A stretch of 64,000 nucleotides of DNA. Origin: Bermanella sp034112325 (GTDB taxonomy: Bacteria > Pseudomonadota > Gammaproteobacteria > Pseudomonadales > Oceanobacteraceae). Shown piece by piece: positions 1 to 10,000 of this stretch (the first letter of the stretch is position 1; each line of letters begins with the position of its first letter). The stretch spans positions 5,425 through 69,424 of the forward strand of contig JAWUVO010000027.1 in assembly GCA_034112325.1 (NCBI GenBank), written 5' to 3'. Both the position numbers and the translations under genes were made by a program. Below the pieces are notes generated by a model. The model was not told where the DNA came from. It made no database searches and worked only from the letters and a program-made list of their open reading frames with translations.

Positions 1-160
1 ATATGTATCTTGTAGCAGGTTTTATCTTTGCATTCTTTTGCGTTACTTTACTTGTATCTTGCTGATAACCTGGTGGCGCCATTGGATCGAAACCCCAAGC
101 ATTAGTAAAGCAAGCAGCAACACACATTATCGTGATACTTATTTTATAAACCAAATACAT
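1..160 (-). CDS. mshK: MshK-like MSHA pilus protein, 3' part beyond the window
   Basis: This is the N-terminal 53 codons of a small exported protein; the rest lies beyond the left edge. Residues 1-23 form a signal peptide (hydrophobic ITIMCVAACF followed by NAWG). A DPMAPPGY stretch follows, typical of the start of mature MshK/PilP-like proteins. The ATG overlaps the last 17 bases of mshJ, as expected for the mshIJK order. MshK is a periplasmic or inner-membrane part of the mannose-sensitive haemagglutinin type IV pilus machine. The call rests mainly on position and the short visible N-terminus. Confidence 0.6.
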   Translation of the reverse strand, partial: MYLVYKISITIMCVAACFTNAWGFDPMAPPGYQQDTSKVTQKNAKIKPATRYI

Positions 161-800
161 AATCACTAGTACTCAATGTGTGTACATTTAGAGTTAAGAT
201 ACCCTGCGGATAACGTGTTGTAGTAAACTTAAGCTCATTCCAGTAAAGATTCCAATCTTGATTTTCTATACGATTTAAATATTTCTTACTGCCACTAAAT
301 GTACCTGTCATTTCTAATGTGAGAGCATGTTTAAATAACAAACTTTCTGATTTTGATTCACCCTTTATAACAATTGGCTCAGATTTTTTATTATTTATTT
401 TATTTATCTCTAATTCTTGGTTTTGTAATAATGCACTAAATACAGTATTCATATTCTTCGGACTTATAAGTGCTGCCGTCATGTTTTCTATTTTTTTTTG
501 TTGCTTATCTATTTTCTCACGATATCCTGCTATTTCATCTCTATAGGGCTGGTTCGCATCAAGCTTAGAGTTCTTTTTTATCGTTTCAATATCAACTCTG
601 GATACACTTATGTTTTGTTTAATATTATCCAGTTCGATAGTTGCTTCAACCCACTGCTGATATATTGGATTCCAAACAGCCATGAAAAATATTGCGATAA
701 TAGTTACGCAACTAGAAGATATAATTAACTGCCTTTCACGTATCTTAAGCTGGTTAAATATTTTTTTGAATTTCTTCCAATTTCTCTTTACTGTCATCAT
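144..800 (-). CDS. mshJ: MSHA pilus biogenesis protein MshJ (PilO-like)
   Basis: The 218-residue inner-membrane protein has a short basic cytoplasmic tail ending in the family-typical RERQL, one membrane span at about residues 27-44, then a periplasmic coiled-coil (about 50-110) and a C-terminal ferredoxin-like region. This is the PilO/GspM-like plan of MshJ, which pairs with the PilN-like protein in the pilus alignment complex. Its start overlaps the preceding gene by 47 bases. That overlap is kept because the KKF..LKIRERQ segment, conserved before the membrane span, would be lost with a later start. The second ATG at 797 is equally possible. It is third in the operon. Confidence 0.8.
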   Translation of the reverse strand: MMTVKRNWKKFKKIFNQLKIRERQLIISSSCVTIIAIFFMAVWNPIYQQWVEATIELDNIKQNISVSRVDIETIKKNSKLDANQPYRDEIAGYREKIDKQQKKIENMTAALISPKNMNTVFSALLQNQELEINKINNKKSEPIVIKGESKSESLLFKHALTLEMTGTFSGSKKYLNRIENQDWNLYWNELKFTTTRYPQGILTLNVHTLSTSDYVFGL

Positions 801-1386
801 CGTCTCGTTTGGAACTCACTACAAATTTAAGGCCACTTTTTGTGCGTGTCATATCAAAAACTTCGAATTCTAAATCAACAAATGATTGTATTGTCGATAA
901 TTTCTTTAGATACTCAGGTAACGATGCTGCGTTTAATGTGCTGCCAGTTAATCGTATTTGCCGACCACCTTTTAGTATTTCTATTTCAGTTAGCCATAAG
1001 TCTTTTTGCTGTATTTTAGACAATCCATCTAACATAATTGAAAAAGATTGCTGAGAAATATCTACCTCTCTGGTTTCGAGATACTCTAATACCTTTCTAT
1101 TTTTAACCGCTCTTATTTTTAAAATATCTATCTGACTTAATAGCTTTGCATCTATTTTTAGTGTCGGATATTTTTTTCTTGTCTGTTCTAATTCACTATT
1201 TACATTGGTTAAATCTATCTTGTTTTTTAGCATATCATTCTGTTTTAAATTTCCTAAAAACAATAAAACGATACAAATTATTAAACTAACAATAAAGCAA
1301 TAGCTTACTGCTATTAACAATATGGCAGATGAAAAAGGTGGCTCGATTTTTCTAAATTCACCTTTATAAAAGTTAACCTGTTGCAT
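754..1386 (-). CDS. PilN-like MSHA biogenesis protein (MshI2 type)
   Basis: The 210-residue protein opens with MQQVNFYKGEFR, the short cytoplasmic tail that binds the PilM-like partner in PilN proteins. A single membrane span follows at about 22-45, then a coiled-coil (50-100) and a periplasmic alpha/beta domain containing a GGRQIRLTG-type strand. Its ATG directly follows the stop codon of mshI. The fused MshI of some bacteria is split here into PilM-like and PilN-like polypeptides, as in Shewanella mshI/mshI2. The C-terminal Asp/Lys/Glu-rich tail is encoded where mshJ overlaps. Confidence 0.75.
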   Translation of the reverse strand: MQQVNFYKGEFRKIEPPFSSAILLIAVSYCFIVSLIICIVLLFLGNLKQNDMLKNKIDLTNVNSELEQTRKKYPTLKIDAKLLSQIDILKIRAVKNRKVLEYLETREVDISQQSFSIMLDGLSKIQQKDLWLTEIEILKGGRQIRLTGSTLNAASLPEYLKKLSTIQSFVDLEFEVFDMTRTKSGLKFVVSSKRDDDDSKEKLEEIQKNI

Positions 1387-2358
1387 TTATGCAACCCGCC
1401 TTAAAACACTGCCAATTACAGATAAACAATGTGTTTGCTCTATGTGGCTAAGCTTTATATTTTCTGCAACTGGTAAAAATTCGCTATAATCAAATATCGC
1501 TATAGGTGTATTAATATGAGAATGTAAGTCTTTTTCTAGTAAAATATTTTCATCCTCGATAGGTAGTACATAAATTTTACTAGCGATACCTTTACCTAAC
1601 TGGCTCTCGTAATAATCTAACGAACGTTGAAGATCTAATCCTAAACGCTCCAACATAACCGAATTGTCTAAACTAAATGCCCCGGCTTCACTGCTTAAGC
1701 TTGAGTAACCCATCTCGATTTGCCGTGATAAGTACATCGCATCATGGCTATACATAAGCATGTCGCCATTGTTCTCTTTCATTTTTAGAAGTGCCACCGT
1801 TCCAATATCCATTTCTGGTAAATACAAAGCCATATTTCGCAGCGCCATTTCAGGTATATCAATGATGCTATTGGTTAAACCGCACCTAGTAACAAATTGA
1901 AGTGTCTCTTCAATTGTTTGCTTAGTAGCTGCCACCGCATACAACATTTTTATACGCCCACGATAGGCATCTTCTGGAAGCGGCAGCGCATCAATTACAG
2001 CATCTTCAATTGGCATTGTTATTAAGTCTTTTAAGCGCCAACGAACCGCTTCTAAAATCTCATTCTCTTTCACCGGTGGCGTTTCTAACAATTGCAGCTC
2101 ATATTGGCTTTCATCTAAAACATAATTACAATCTGCCTTTTTCAATTTATTTCGAATAACCCAGTCCTTCACATAAGCCAGTTGCTCACTTGCTGGAATA
2201 GCCACGTACTCACATAGTTTTACGCTATGCTCACCAGCCTCTAGCACACCGTAACTAAGCGCTATGCCACGGGCATCTCTGGATATACCTACAAGACCTG
2301 ACACCTTATTCGAGTCTTTTTTAAACCAATCTCTGGGGTCTAATGATAATTTAGCCAA
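1387..2358 (-). CDS. mshI: MSHA biogenesis protein MshI (PilM-like actin fold)
   Basis: A cytoplasmic protein of about 323 residues with the PilM/MshI actin-like plan: an early VGISRDARGIALSYG strand-turn, an EAVRWRLKDLI helix around residue 100, and a DLQRSLDYYES helix near 240, all typical of PilM-type ATP-binding proteins. It is the first gene of the leftward MSHA operon. An upstream TTG exists at 2379. The TTG at 2358 is preferred because an AAGGGG Shine-Dalgarno lies 7 bases before it, while the 2379 codon has none. A sigma-70-like promoter lies about 80 bases upstream. Confidence 0.8.
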   Translation of the reverse strand: MAKLSLDPRDWFKKDSNKVSGLVGISRDARGIALSYGVLEAGEHSVKLCEYVAIPASEQLAYVKDWVIRNKLKKADCNYVLDESQYELQLLETPPVKENEILEAVRWRLKDLITMPIEDAVIDALPLPEDAYRGRIKMLYAVAATKQTIEETLQFVTRCGLTNSIIDIPEMALRNMALYLPEMDIGTVALLKMKENNGDMLMYSHDAMYLSRQIEMGYSSLSSEAGAFSLDNSVMLERLGLDLQRSLDYYESQLGKGIASKIYVLPIEDENILLEKDLHSHINTPIAIFDYSEFLPVAENIKLSHIEQTHCLSVIGSVLRRVA

Positions 2359-2441
2359 CCCATTGCCCCTTAAAATCAATATATTTGTACTTTAAACTTT
2401 AGTTACAAAAAGTCCTTTTCGCCAACCTGAAAGTGTCTTTT

Positions 2442-2470
2442 GTTATATAAAGTCTATTTATCATGTCCAA
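2442..2470 (-). promoter_or_regulatory. Predicted sigma-70 promoter of the MSHA operon
   Basis: Reading leftward, TTGGAC and TATAAC are separated by exactly 17 bases. The predicted start near 2435 leaves a leader of about 75 bases before the mshI TTG. This is a sequence match only. Confidence 0.55.
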
Positions 2471-2540
2471 TTTTTAGGCTTAATCAGCCAAACCGAATCA
2501 TTTATTGATCAAATAAAAAAACTAAAATTATTTCCGACCA

Positions 2541-2569
2541 TTGGCTGGCTTTAAGGTAAAATTGATTAT
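2541..2569 (+). promoter_or_regulatory. Predicted promoter of trmL
   Basis: TTGGCT and GATTAT are separated by 17 bases, with the -10 ending 23 bases before the trmL ATG. The -10 is only a moderate match. The region is divergent with the MSHA operon promoter. Confidence 0.4.
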
Positions 2570-2592
2570 TACTTTTGATATGTGACTGACTT

Positions 2593-3060
2593 ATGCTTCA
2601 TGTGGTACTTTTTGAGCCCGAAATTCCACCCAATACTGGCAATATAATTCGTCTATGCGCTAACACAGGGTTTCAATTACATTTAATTGAACCGCTAGGG
2701 TTTGATCTAGACGAAAAGAAAGTTCGCCGTGCAGGTTTGGATTATCATGAAATGGCAAATATGAAGATTCATAAAAACTGGCAAGCCTTTGTCGATGATG
2801 TAACCCCTAAACGCTGCTATGCAATTACCACTAAAGGCAAACAATGGCATACCGAGGTTGAGTTTCAGGCAGGCGACGCAATTGTAATGGGACCTGAATC
2901 GCGTGGATTACCCGACGAAATGCTAAATTCGCTATCACAAGAGGAAAAAATATTAATTCCTATGGTGCCTGACAGTCGCAGTCTTAACCTTTCTAATGCC
3001 ACTTCAGTGATCATTTATGAGGCATGGCGTCAGCTAGGCTTTAAGGGTGCTAAGCGTTAA
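2593..3060 (+). CDS. trmL: tRNA (cytidine/uridine-34 2'-O)-methyltransferase TrmL
   Basis: A 155-residue SPOUT-class methyltransferase that modifies the wobble base of tRNA-Leu isoacceptors using S-adenosylmethionine. The family signatures are all visible: PNTGNIIR (13-20), MGPESRGLP (99-107) and the knot-forming SRSLNLSN (128-135) followed by SVIIYEAWRQLG. Length matches E. coli TrmL/YibK (157 residues). It stands alone between the divergent MSHA operon and the convergent secB, the same neighbourhood as trmL-secB in Pseudomonas. Confidence 0.95.
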   Translation: MLHVVLFEPEIPPNTGNIIRLCANTGFQLHLIEPLGFDLDEKKVRRAGLDYHEMANMKIHKNWQAFVDDVTPKRCYAITTKGKQWHTEVEFQAGDAIVMGPESRGLPDEMLNSLSQEEKILIPMVPDSRSLNLSNATSVIIYEAWRQLGFKGAKR

Positions 3061-3077
3061 TTAATTTTATTCCAACC

Positions 3078-3117
3078 ATAAAAAAACCGCACTAGCTGGT
3101 TGGAAAGCTATGCGGTT
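3078..3117 (-). terminator. Intrinsic terminator of secB, possibly bidirectional
   Basis: AACCGCA pairs with TGCGGTT and TAGCT with AGCTA around an 8-base loop, with one bulged base. Read leftward, the stem runs into a seven-base T tract, so it should mainly end secB transcription. It sits between convergent trmL and secB. Confidence 0.75.
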
Positions 3118-3141
3118 CTAGTTAGAAAATCACTGCATTAA

Positions 3142-3630
3142 TTAATGAGTGGCTTCCGTCTCAGCTTGTTTAGCGGCTGCTTGTGCTTGTTGCTGAATTG
3201 TCTGGGCGTAGATCGCGTCGAAATTCACTGGGGCTAACATTAGTGCTGGGAAGCTGCCTTTAAGCACTAAACTATCAATGGCTTCACGAGCATATGGAAA
3301 TAATAAGTTAGGGCAGTATGCGCCAATAGCTTGATGAAGCGCTGCGCCTTCAAGGCCTTCTATTTTAAAGATTCCTGCTTGATGCACTTCGGCTAAAAAA
3401 GCAGTTTGCTCTTCGTTTTTAGCTGTCACTGTTAAAGTCAGTACTACTTCATAAGTGTCGTCAGCTAATTTATTGCTTTTAGTGTTCAAATCTAAGTTGA
3501 TTTGAGGTTTCCATTGGCCACGAAAAACCTCTGGCGCATTAGGACTTTCAAAAGAGGTGTCTTTTAAATAAATACGCTGAATACCAAAATTACCTGATTT
3601 TGCCTCTGGTGCCGCTGCTTGTTCTGCCAT
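3142..3630 (-). CDS. secB: Protein-export chaperone SecB
   Basis: A 162-residue cytosolic chaperone that keeps precursors unfolded and hands them to SecA. Hallmarks are the IQRIYLKDTSFE strand near residue 20, the conserved NLLFPYARE segment (about 110-118) and a Pro/Met-rich PALMLAPVNF region near 135. The C-terminal tail is Gln/Ala-rich, and the N-terminus is the short Ala-rich extension seen in many gammaproteobacteria. An AAGGT Shine-Dalgarno lies 7 bases before the ATG. It follows yibN by 62 bases; in enterobacteria and Pseudomonas a glutaredoxin gene (grxC) usually sits between them, and none is present here. Confidence 0.97.
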   Translation of the reverse strand: MAEQAAAPEAKSGNFGIQRIYLKDTSFESPNAPEVFRGQWKPQINLDLNTKSNKLADDTYEVVLTLTVTAKNEEQTAFLAEVHQAGIFKIEGLEGAALHQAIGAYCPNLLFPYAREAIDSLVLKGSFPALMLAPVNFDAIYAQTIQQQAQAAAKQAETEATH

Positions 3631-3692
3631 GATAATTACCTTAAATTCATTATTCTTCTTATGGTGTATCTAAATTAACACTGTTAACGATT

Positions 3693-4106
3693 CTATTTAA
3701 CTAATGGAAGGTTGTTATTAGTCCAGTCCATTATGCCACCGCTTAAGCGATATACTTCAGCAAAACCATTGTCTTTAAGTATTTTGCTAGCCGCTGAAGC
3801 CGTTTGACCCGTTTTGCACACTACTATAATAGGGTCGTTTTTATGTTTTTCTAGTTCTGCAATACGAGAAAGTAACTGAGCGTTGCCAATATTAACTGAA
3901 TCGACGATATGCCCACCTTTGTAATCTGCCTTTTCCCGAATATCCAGCACTAAACCATTTTTCGAGTTGATCAAAGCTGTAGCTTCATGAGTACTCACTT
4001 TAGGTCCAGCTTTTTGGCCACTGTCCCACATTAACGCCATAAACATAATGGCCAACGCGGATACCATCATCCAATGGTTAGTTACAAATTCTACAAATTG
4101 TTCCAT
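3693..4106 (-). CDS. yibN: Membrane-anchored rhodanese-like protein (YibN family)
   Basis: The 137-residue protein has an N-terminal membrane anchor at about residues 11-27 and a single rhodanese domain (40-135). The active-site loop is VVCKTGQTA with Cys97 as predicted sulfur carrier, preceded by the LDIRE and GGHIVDSVNI motifs. Its physiological sulfur acceptor is unknown. An AGGT Shine-Dalgarno is 6 bases from the ATG. It lies between gpmI (divergent) and secB (same strand), the usual YibN neighbourhood. Confidence 0.88.
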   Translation of the reverse strand: MEQFVEFVTNHWMMVSALAIMFMALMWDSGQKAGPKVSTHEATALINSKNGLVLDIREKADYKGGHIVDSVNIGNAQLLSRIAELEKHKNDPIIVVCKTGQTASAASKILKDNGFAEVYRLSGGIMDWTNNNLPLVK

Positions 4107-4212
4107 TACTGTACCTATCTACTAAATTCTTGTTGGTCTATGACAAAATCAGGATTTGAAGTATACCGTATTCCTAGCGGGCTAACAGCGGCATTATAGC
4201 CACGCAAGCAAC

Positions 4213-4260
4213 AAACAGGTAAAATCAGTTTAATTTTATTGATCTAGGTTATACCTGTTT
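4213..4260. promoter_or_regulatory. 9-bp inverted repeat touching the gpmI start codon
   Basis: AAACAGGTA (4213-4221) and TACCTGTTT (4252-4260) are perfect inverted copies 30 bases apart, and the right arm ends at the base before the gpmI ATG. A -10-like TATACC lies inside the right arm. No Shine-Dalgarno is visible, so the mRNA may be leaderless or controlled by a protein or hairpin at this dyad. Confidence 0.5.
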
Positions 4261-5811
4261 ATGTCTAATCAGCCAAAACCCGTTGCTCTTATTATCCTTG
4301 ATGGCTTTGGTGAGCGCGAAGACGCTCAAGACAACGCTATTGCGGCGGCCCATACCCCAACTTGGGATCGCTTAAAAGCTGAATATCCAAGGCAACTGAT
4401 CGCTACATCTGGTATAGCCGTGGGTTTACCCGATGGCCAAATGGGCAACTCTGAAGTTGGCCACATGAACCTTGGTGCTGGCCGCACTGTATATCAAAAC
4501 TTCACACGCATTAATAAAAGCATTGTCGATGGCGACTTTTTTCAAAATAGCGCATTAACTGGTGCAGTTGATAAGGCCGTTGCGGGTAAAAAAGCGGTTC
4601 ATATTTTAGGTTTGTTGTCCCCTGGTGGAGTCCATAGCCACATAAACCACATAAAGTCTTTAGCTGACCTAGCGGCTAAACGTGGCGCCACACACATTTA
4701 TATTCACGGAATATTAGATGGCCGCGACGTGGCTCCACAGAGCGCCCTACCCTTTATTACTGAAATTGAAAACCACATGTCAGGTCTAGGCTTAGGCAGT
4801 AACGCCAAGCTTGCCACCCTAATTGGCCGTTACTATGCAATGGACCGCGATAATCGCTGGGATCGTGTGCAGTTGGCATACGACATGTACACACAAGGTA
4901 AGTCTGCCTATCAAGCCCTTAATGGTGCCCAAGCGTTAGCCGCATCTTACTTGCGCAAAGAGCACGATGAATTTGTTAAAGACACTATTTTAGGCGATGC
5001 CATAAAAGTAGAAGATGGCGACGCGATTATTTTTGCAAACTTTCGCCCTGATCGTGCACGTGAAATCACCCGTGCATTTGTCGACGGCGAAAATTTTGAT
5101 GGCTTTACCAGAGTGGCCACCCCGAAGCTAAGCGAATTTGTCATGATGACAGAATACGCGGCCAGTATTAAAGCCACCTGTGCATACCCACCAACTCCTA
5201 TCGTTAACGGCCTTGGTGAATATGTTTCTAACCTAGGCAAAACTCAATTACGAATTGCTGAAACAGAAAAGTATGCTCACGTGACTTTCTTTTTTAGTGG
5301 CGGGCGTGAGGACCTTTACCCAGGTGAAGAACGTATTTTAATTAACAGCCCAGATGTAGCCACTTACGATTTACAACCTGAAATGAGTGCCCCTGAAGTA
5401 ACTGACAACTTGGTTCGAGTTATTGAAGAGCAAAAATACGATCTCATTATATGTAATTATGCCAATGGCGATATGGTCGGTCATACCGGCGTATTTGATG
5501 CTGCGGTAAAAGCAGTAGAGGCATTAGATATATGTTTAAAGCGAGTGACAGATGCAATATTAAAAGTGGGTGGCGCTTGCTTAATTACCGCCGACCACGG
5601 CAACTGCGAACAAATGTTAGACGCTAATGGCGGCCCTATGACTCAGCATACAACTGGTCCTGTAAATCTAATACATGTAAGCAATCAAGGTAAAAACATT
5701 AGCCTGAAAGAAGGTGGAGCTTTGTGTGACATTGCACCCACCCTGCTAAACATGATGGGTGAAAAAGCCCCAGCAGAAATGACGGGATCAATACTGGTTG
5801 AGAAAGTTTAA
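4261..5811 (+). CDS. gpmI: 2,3-bisphosphoglycerate-independent phosphoglycerate mutase
   Basis: A 516-residue cytosolic enzyme that interconverts 3- and 2-phosphoglycerate in glycolysis and gluconeogenesis with two Mn ions. It belongs to the alkaline-phosphatase fold. Visible signatures are Asp14 in LILDG-type context, the phosphoserine loop MGNSEVGH (Ser64), HGILDGRDV, and the C-terminal metal ligands in TADHGNCEQM and QHTTGPV. Length is normal for bacterial iPGM. It is followed by envC with a one-base overlap, the conserved gpmI-envC pair. The region before its start is unusual: it has no Shine-Dalgarno, and a perfect inverted repeat ends at the ATG. Confidence 0.97.
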   Translation: MSNQPKPVALIILDGFGEREDAQDNAIAAAHTPTWDRLKAEYPRQLIATSGIAVGLPDGQMGNSEVGHMNLGAGRTVYQNFTRINKSIVDGDFFQNSALTGAVDKAVAGKKAVHILGLLSPGGVHSHINHIKSLADLAAKRGATHIYIHGILDGRDVAPQSALPFITEIENHMSGLGLGSNAKLATLIGRYYAMDRDNRWDRVQLAYDMYTQGKSAYQALNGAQALAASYLRKEHDEFVKDTILGDAIKVEDGDAIIFANFRPDRAREITRAFVDGENFDGFTRVATPKLSEFVMMTEYAASIKATCAYPPTPIVNGLGEYVSNLGKTQLRIAETEKYAHVTFFFSGGREDLYPGEERILINSPDVATYDLQPEMSAPEVTDNLVRVIEEQKYDLIICNYANGDMVGHTGVFDAAVKAVEALDICLKRVTDAILKVGGACLITADHGNCEQMLDANGGPMTQHTTGPVNLIHVSNQGKNISLKEGGALCDIAPTLLNMMGEKAPAEMTGSILVEKV

Positions 5812-6986
5812 TGATAAAACATCTATTACTAACGCTATCTGTAATAGCGTTACTGGTTTCTTTTTCTTCACCTGCACTGTCGGCTAATGCAGATGAAGGA
5901 ACAGTCAGTAAAAAACAATTAAGTGATGCTCACTTAAAAAAGTTACGTGACGATATTAACGAGTTGCAAAATTTTCTAAAAAAAGCACAGGACGACCATA
6001 AAGACCTAGTTGATTCATTACGTAAGAGTGATGAAGAAGTAGCTAAAATAAGTAAGTTAGTTGAAGGTATAAAACAATCGTTGCAGGAGGAACGAGCTCG
6101 CCTAAAAAAGCTCAAGGGCGAACAGAAATCGCTCAACCTCAGTAAAAATGATCAACAAAAAACTCTAAAAAATATTATTATCGCCACGTATAAGTTAGGC
6201 CAAGAACCTCAACTCAAGCTATTACTCAATCAGCAAGATCCAAGCAAGCTAGCGCGTAACTTAAGTTACCTACAATATTTTAATTTGGCTCACCAGGAGC
6301 AAATTAAACAATATCGTTCAACCCTTAATAAGTTAGATGAGGTCACCGATAAGGTGGCACAAAAGCAAAAAAGTCTGCAAGACAAACTCTCTGAGCTTCG
6401 CTCTAGTCGTAACCAATTGAAGTCACTTCAGCTTGTGCAGCAAAAGAATGCCGATGCGCTAGACAACCAAATTAAAGATGATAATCAGCGCTTAAGCCGC
6501 TTACAGCAAGATCGTCAAAACTTAATGTCTTTACTGGGCCAAGTAGAACAAGTATTTATGCCCTACGAGCGCAATAAAGAAAGCCGCCCGTTTAAACAAT
6601 TAAAAGGAAAGCTGCCTAATCCAATTAAGGTAAAACCGAAACGTATGTTTGGCATGGTACAAAGTAATGGCAAACAACAATGGGAAGGATGGCTATACCC
6701 TTCAACAGAAGGCAGCGATATACACGCAGTACACCATGGAAGAATTGTATTTAGTGATTGGCTACGTGGTTTTGGGTTATTAACCATTGTTGATCATGGC
6801 CAAGGATACATGAGCTTATACGCACGCAATCAATCACTATTAACCAGCGTAGGTGACTGGGTTGAAGCAGGTGACGTTATTGCAAAACTCGGACGCAGTG
6901 GTGGCTACGATCAATCAGCTTTATATTTTGAGATACGACACAAGGGCGAACCTCAAAACCCTAAGCGCTGGTTAGCTAAGCGTTAG
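5811..6986 (+). CDS. envC: Murein hydrolase activator EnvC
   Basis: A 391-residue periplasmic protein with a signal peptide (cleavage after about residue 25, SPALSA), a long coiled-coil (about 35-250) and a C-terminal LytM/M23 domain (about 285-388). In peptidases of this fold a zinc-binding HxH precedes the last strands. Here that position reads ALYFEIR, so the domain is degenerate, as in EnvC, which activates cell-division amidases instead of cutting peptidoglycan. The coiled-coil recruits it to FtsEX. It is translationally coupled to gpmI (TAATG). In relatives ctpA follows directly; here an opposite-strand RND pump intervenes. Confidence 0.93.
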   Translation: MIKHLLLTLSVIALLVSFSSPALSANADEGTVSKKQLSDAHLKKLRDDINELQNFLKKAQDDHKDLVDSLRKSDEEVAKISKLVEGIKQSLQEERARLKKLKGEQKSLNLSKNDQQKTLKNIIIATYKLGQEPQLKLLLNQQDPSKLARNLSYLQYFNLAHQEQIKQYRSTLNKLDEVTDKVAQKQKSLQDKLSELRSSRNQLKSLQLVQQKNADALDNQIKDDNQRLSRLQQDRQNLMSLLGQVEQVFMPYERNKESRPFKQLKGKLPNPIKVKPKRMFGMVQSNGKQQWEGWLYPSTEGSDIHAVHHGRIVFSDWLRGFGLLTIVDHGQGYMSLYARNQSLLTSVGDWVEAGDVIAKLGRSGGYDQSALYFEIRHKGEPQNPKRWLAKR

Positions 6987-7015
6987 GGCATTTCATTGTT
7001 AAAAACCAGAGCGAT

Positions 7016-7040
7016 TCCCATTAGATGGGAGAGTTTATTT
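7016..7040 (+). terminator. Weak terminator-like hairpin after envC
   Basis: TCCCAT and ATGGGA pair across a three-base loop and are followed by a T-rich stretch. It overlaps the end of the convergent RND transporter gene. The stem is short, so this is tentative. Confidence 0.35.
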
Positions 7041-10000
7041 TGCCCCTTTTTCCTTTTCTTTTTGCAGCGCTAACTGTCGGTTCAATTCTGTTTCCATCAC
7101 CAGAGGTGATTGTGTATTACGGGCTAATAGTCGATACATCACGGGTACAATCACCAGTGTAAAAACAGTTGAGGCTAATATACCGGTCAACACCACAATA
7201 CCAATCACAGTTCGGGTTTCGGCTCCGGCACCAAATGACATAATCAAAGGCAAAGCGCCAAATGCCGTGGTGATTGCAGTCATTAAAATAGGACGCAAGC
7301 GAACGGTTGCCGATTCAATAATAGCCTGTTCAAACTCCATCCCTTCATCGCGTAATTGATTGCAGAATTCCACAATTAAAATCCCATTTTTAGCGGTGAG
7401 TCCAACTAGCATAATTAGACCAATCTGCGAATATATATTCAACGATTGTCCAAACACATATAAACCTGCCAACGCACCAATCATTGCCATAGGCACTGTG
7501 AGCATAATCACTAATGGGTGTATGTAGCTTTCAAATTGGGCTGCCAGTACTAAAAATACTACTAGTAAAGCTAGTGCAAAAATAAAGTAAATAGATTGTC
7601 CACTGCTTTCTAAATCTTGTGACTGCCCCTTATAACTGATCACGGCTTCTGCCGGTAAATGTTTTCTTGCTAAGTCGTTTAAGTAATCTAACGCTTCACC
7701 CAGTGTGTAGCCGTCGGCTAAGTTTGCCTCAAGCGTGATGGCTCGAATGCGGTTATAACGATTTAGCGTATTAGCGTCTGCGCGTTCAGTAATGGTGACT
7801 AGGTTTGCTAAAGGTATAAGCTGATTGTCATTACGGCTGCGCACATAAATATTTTTCATATCTAAGGGTGTGTTCTGTAGGTTTCGCTCACCCTCTAAAA
7901 TCACATCGTATTCTTCACCACGATCTAAGAACGTCGTTACACGACGAGAACCTTGTAGAGCCGCTAATGTATTGCCAATTTCTTCGGCACTGACACCCAG
8001 GTCAGCCGCACGCTCTGTGTTGATGTTAATTAATACTTGCGGTTTGGTTTCTTTATAATCGTCATCAAGTCCAATTAATTTTGAGTTCTCAGCGGCTTTT
8101 TCTAGCATAATATCTCGCCACTGGGCAAGCTGTTCATAGCTGCTTCCACCCATAACAAATTGAACAGGTTTACCAAGACCACCACCTAACGCTTGTCGCA
8201 TAATGGCAAACGCTCTCACACCCGCCAAATCACTTAAGCTTTTATTAATACGGCCAATCACTTCATTGGCAGGCGGTCTATCACTCCAATCTTCAAGTAC
8301 TACAATTACAAACCCACCTGAAAAATCAGCTGAATTTCCAAATCCTCTTGGCGTGCGAACCAACAAACGTTTGACAATACCTTCATCGACTAAAGGCATT
8401 AAACGAGATTCAATTTCATCCATGTAAGAGGTTGAGTAATCGTAACTAGAGCCTTCGGGAGCCGACACAAGAACAAAAAAAGCACCACGATCTTCTTTAG
8501 GTGTAAACTCAGTAGGAATATTATTAAACAACCAAGCACAACTGAGTAATGCTAATCCTAATAGCACCAATGTTCGCTTGGGTGCGTTTAATGTATTTGT
8601 TAAATATTCTTTATATTGATCACGCAGCGAATCTAAAAGTTTATTAGTTTTTTGGGTAAGCACATTAGGCTTTTCATTAGCATGCAGTAATCGCGAACAC
8701 ATCATGGGTGATAGCGACAATGCTACCAACGATGAGAACCCAACCGCCGCTGACATGGCAACCGCAAATTCGGTAAAGAGTTTTCCTAAATCCCCTTCTA
8801 AGAAAATAATCGGAAGAAAAACCGAAATTAAAACCGCTGTGGTGGCTAGAATAGCAAATGAAACCTGCCGAGCACCTAGGTAAGCCGCAACTAAAGGTGA
8901 CTCACCTTCATCAATTCGCCTATGGATATTTTCAAGCATTACAATGGCGTCATCCACTACCATACCAATTGCTAAAATCAACGCTAACAATGTGAGTAAA
9001 TTAATAGTGAACCCAAGCATGTATAAAATAACAAAGGTGCCCATTAAAGAAACAGGTACCGTAATCGCAGGAATTAATGTTGCACGCACATTGCCTAAAA
9101 AAACATAAATAACCAAAATTACTAACGCCATTGCGATGAATAATGTTTGATACACTTCGTCGATGGATCTTTCTATGAAGACCGAGCTATCATAACTGCG
9201 CAACAGCTCCATACCATCAGGAAGTTCGGGGTTTACTTTGTCTAGTAAGGCTCGCGCTTTACGCGCCACATCTAATGTATTGGCTGTGCTTTGTTTGGTG
9301 ATGCCAAGGCCCACCATGGGAATACCGTTGCCTCGAAATGATTTTCGATGCTCTTCTGCGGCCAATTCAACTCGCGCCACATCTTTAAGTCTAACTGGGT
9401 AATCCGTATCTGCACGAATCACTAGCTGACCAATTTTTTCGGGCGTCGGGTAGGCCCGCTCTAAGCGCACAGTAAACTGACGCTGCTGTGATTCTATACT
9501 GCCAGCTGGTAATTCAATATTTTCACGGCGTAAGGCATCTTCTATATCGCTTATGGTCAACTCTCTAGCGGCTAAAGCTTTACGATCTATCCATACTCTT
9601 AGAGCGTAATCTAAACCACCACCCACTCGGACTCGGGCAACACCATCGATCACACTAAATCGATCGACCAAATAACGATTGGCATAATCGGTTAACTCAA
9701 GCAGCCCCATGCGATCACTTACAAGGTTAAACCACATAATAGTGTCATCATCTGCACCCGCTTTGGTGACCTCTGGCGGTTCAGCTTCGTCAGGTAGATT
9801 ATTCAGCACACGAGAGACTCGATCGCGTACATCATTAGCGGCCGCATCTATATCTCGGTTAACATTAAACTCAATTGAAATATCCGATCGACCATCCTTA
9901 CTTGCCGAAATGATATTCTTTATCCCCTCGATACCAGAAATACGGTCTTCAATTACTTGAGTAATTCGTTGCTCAACAATGGCCGCAGCGGCGCCAGTAT

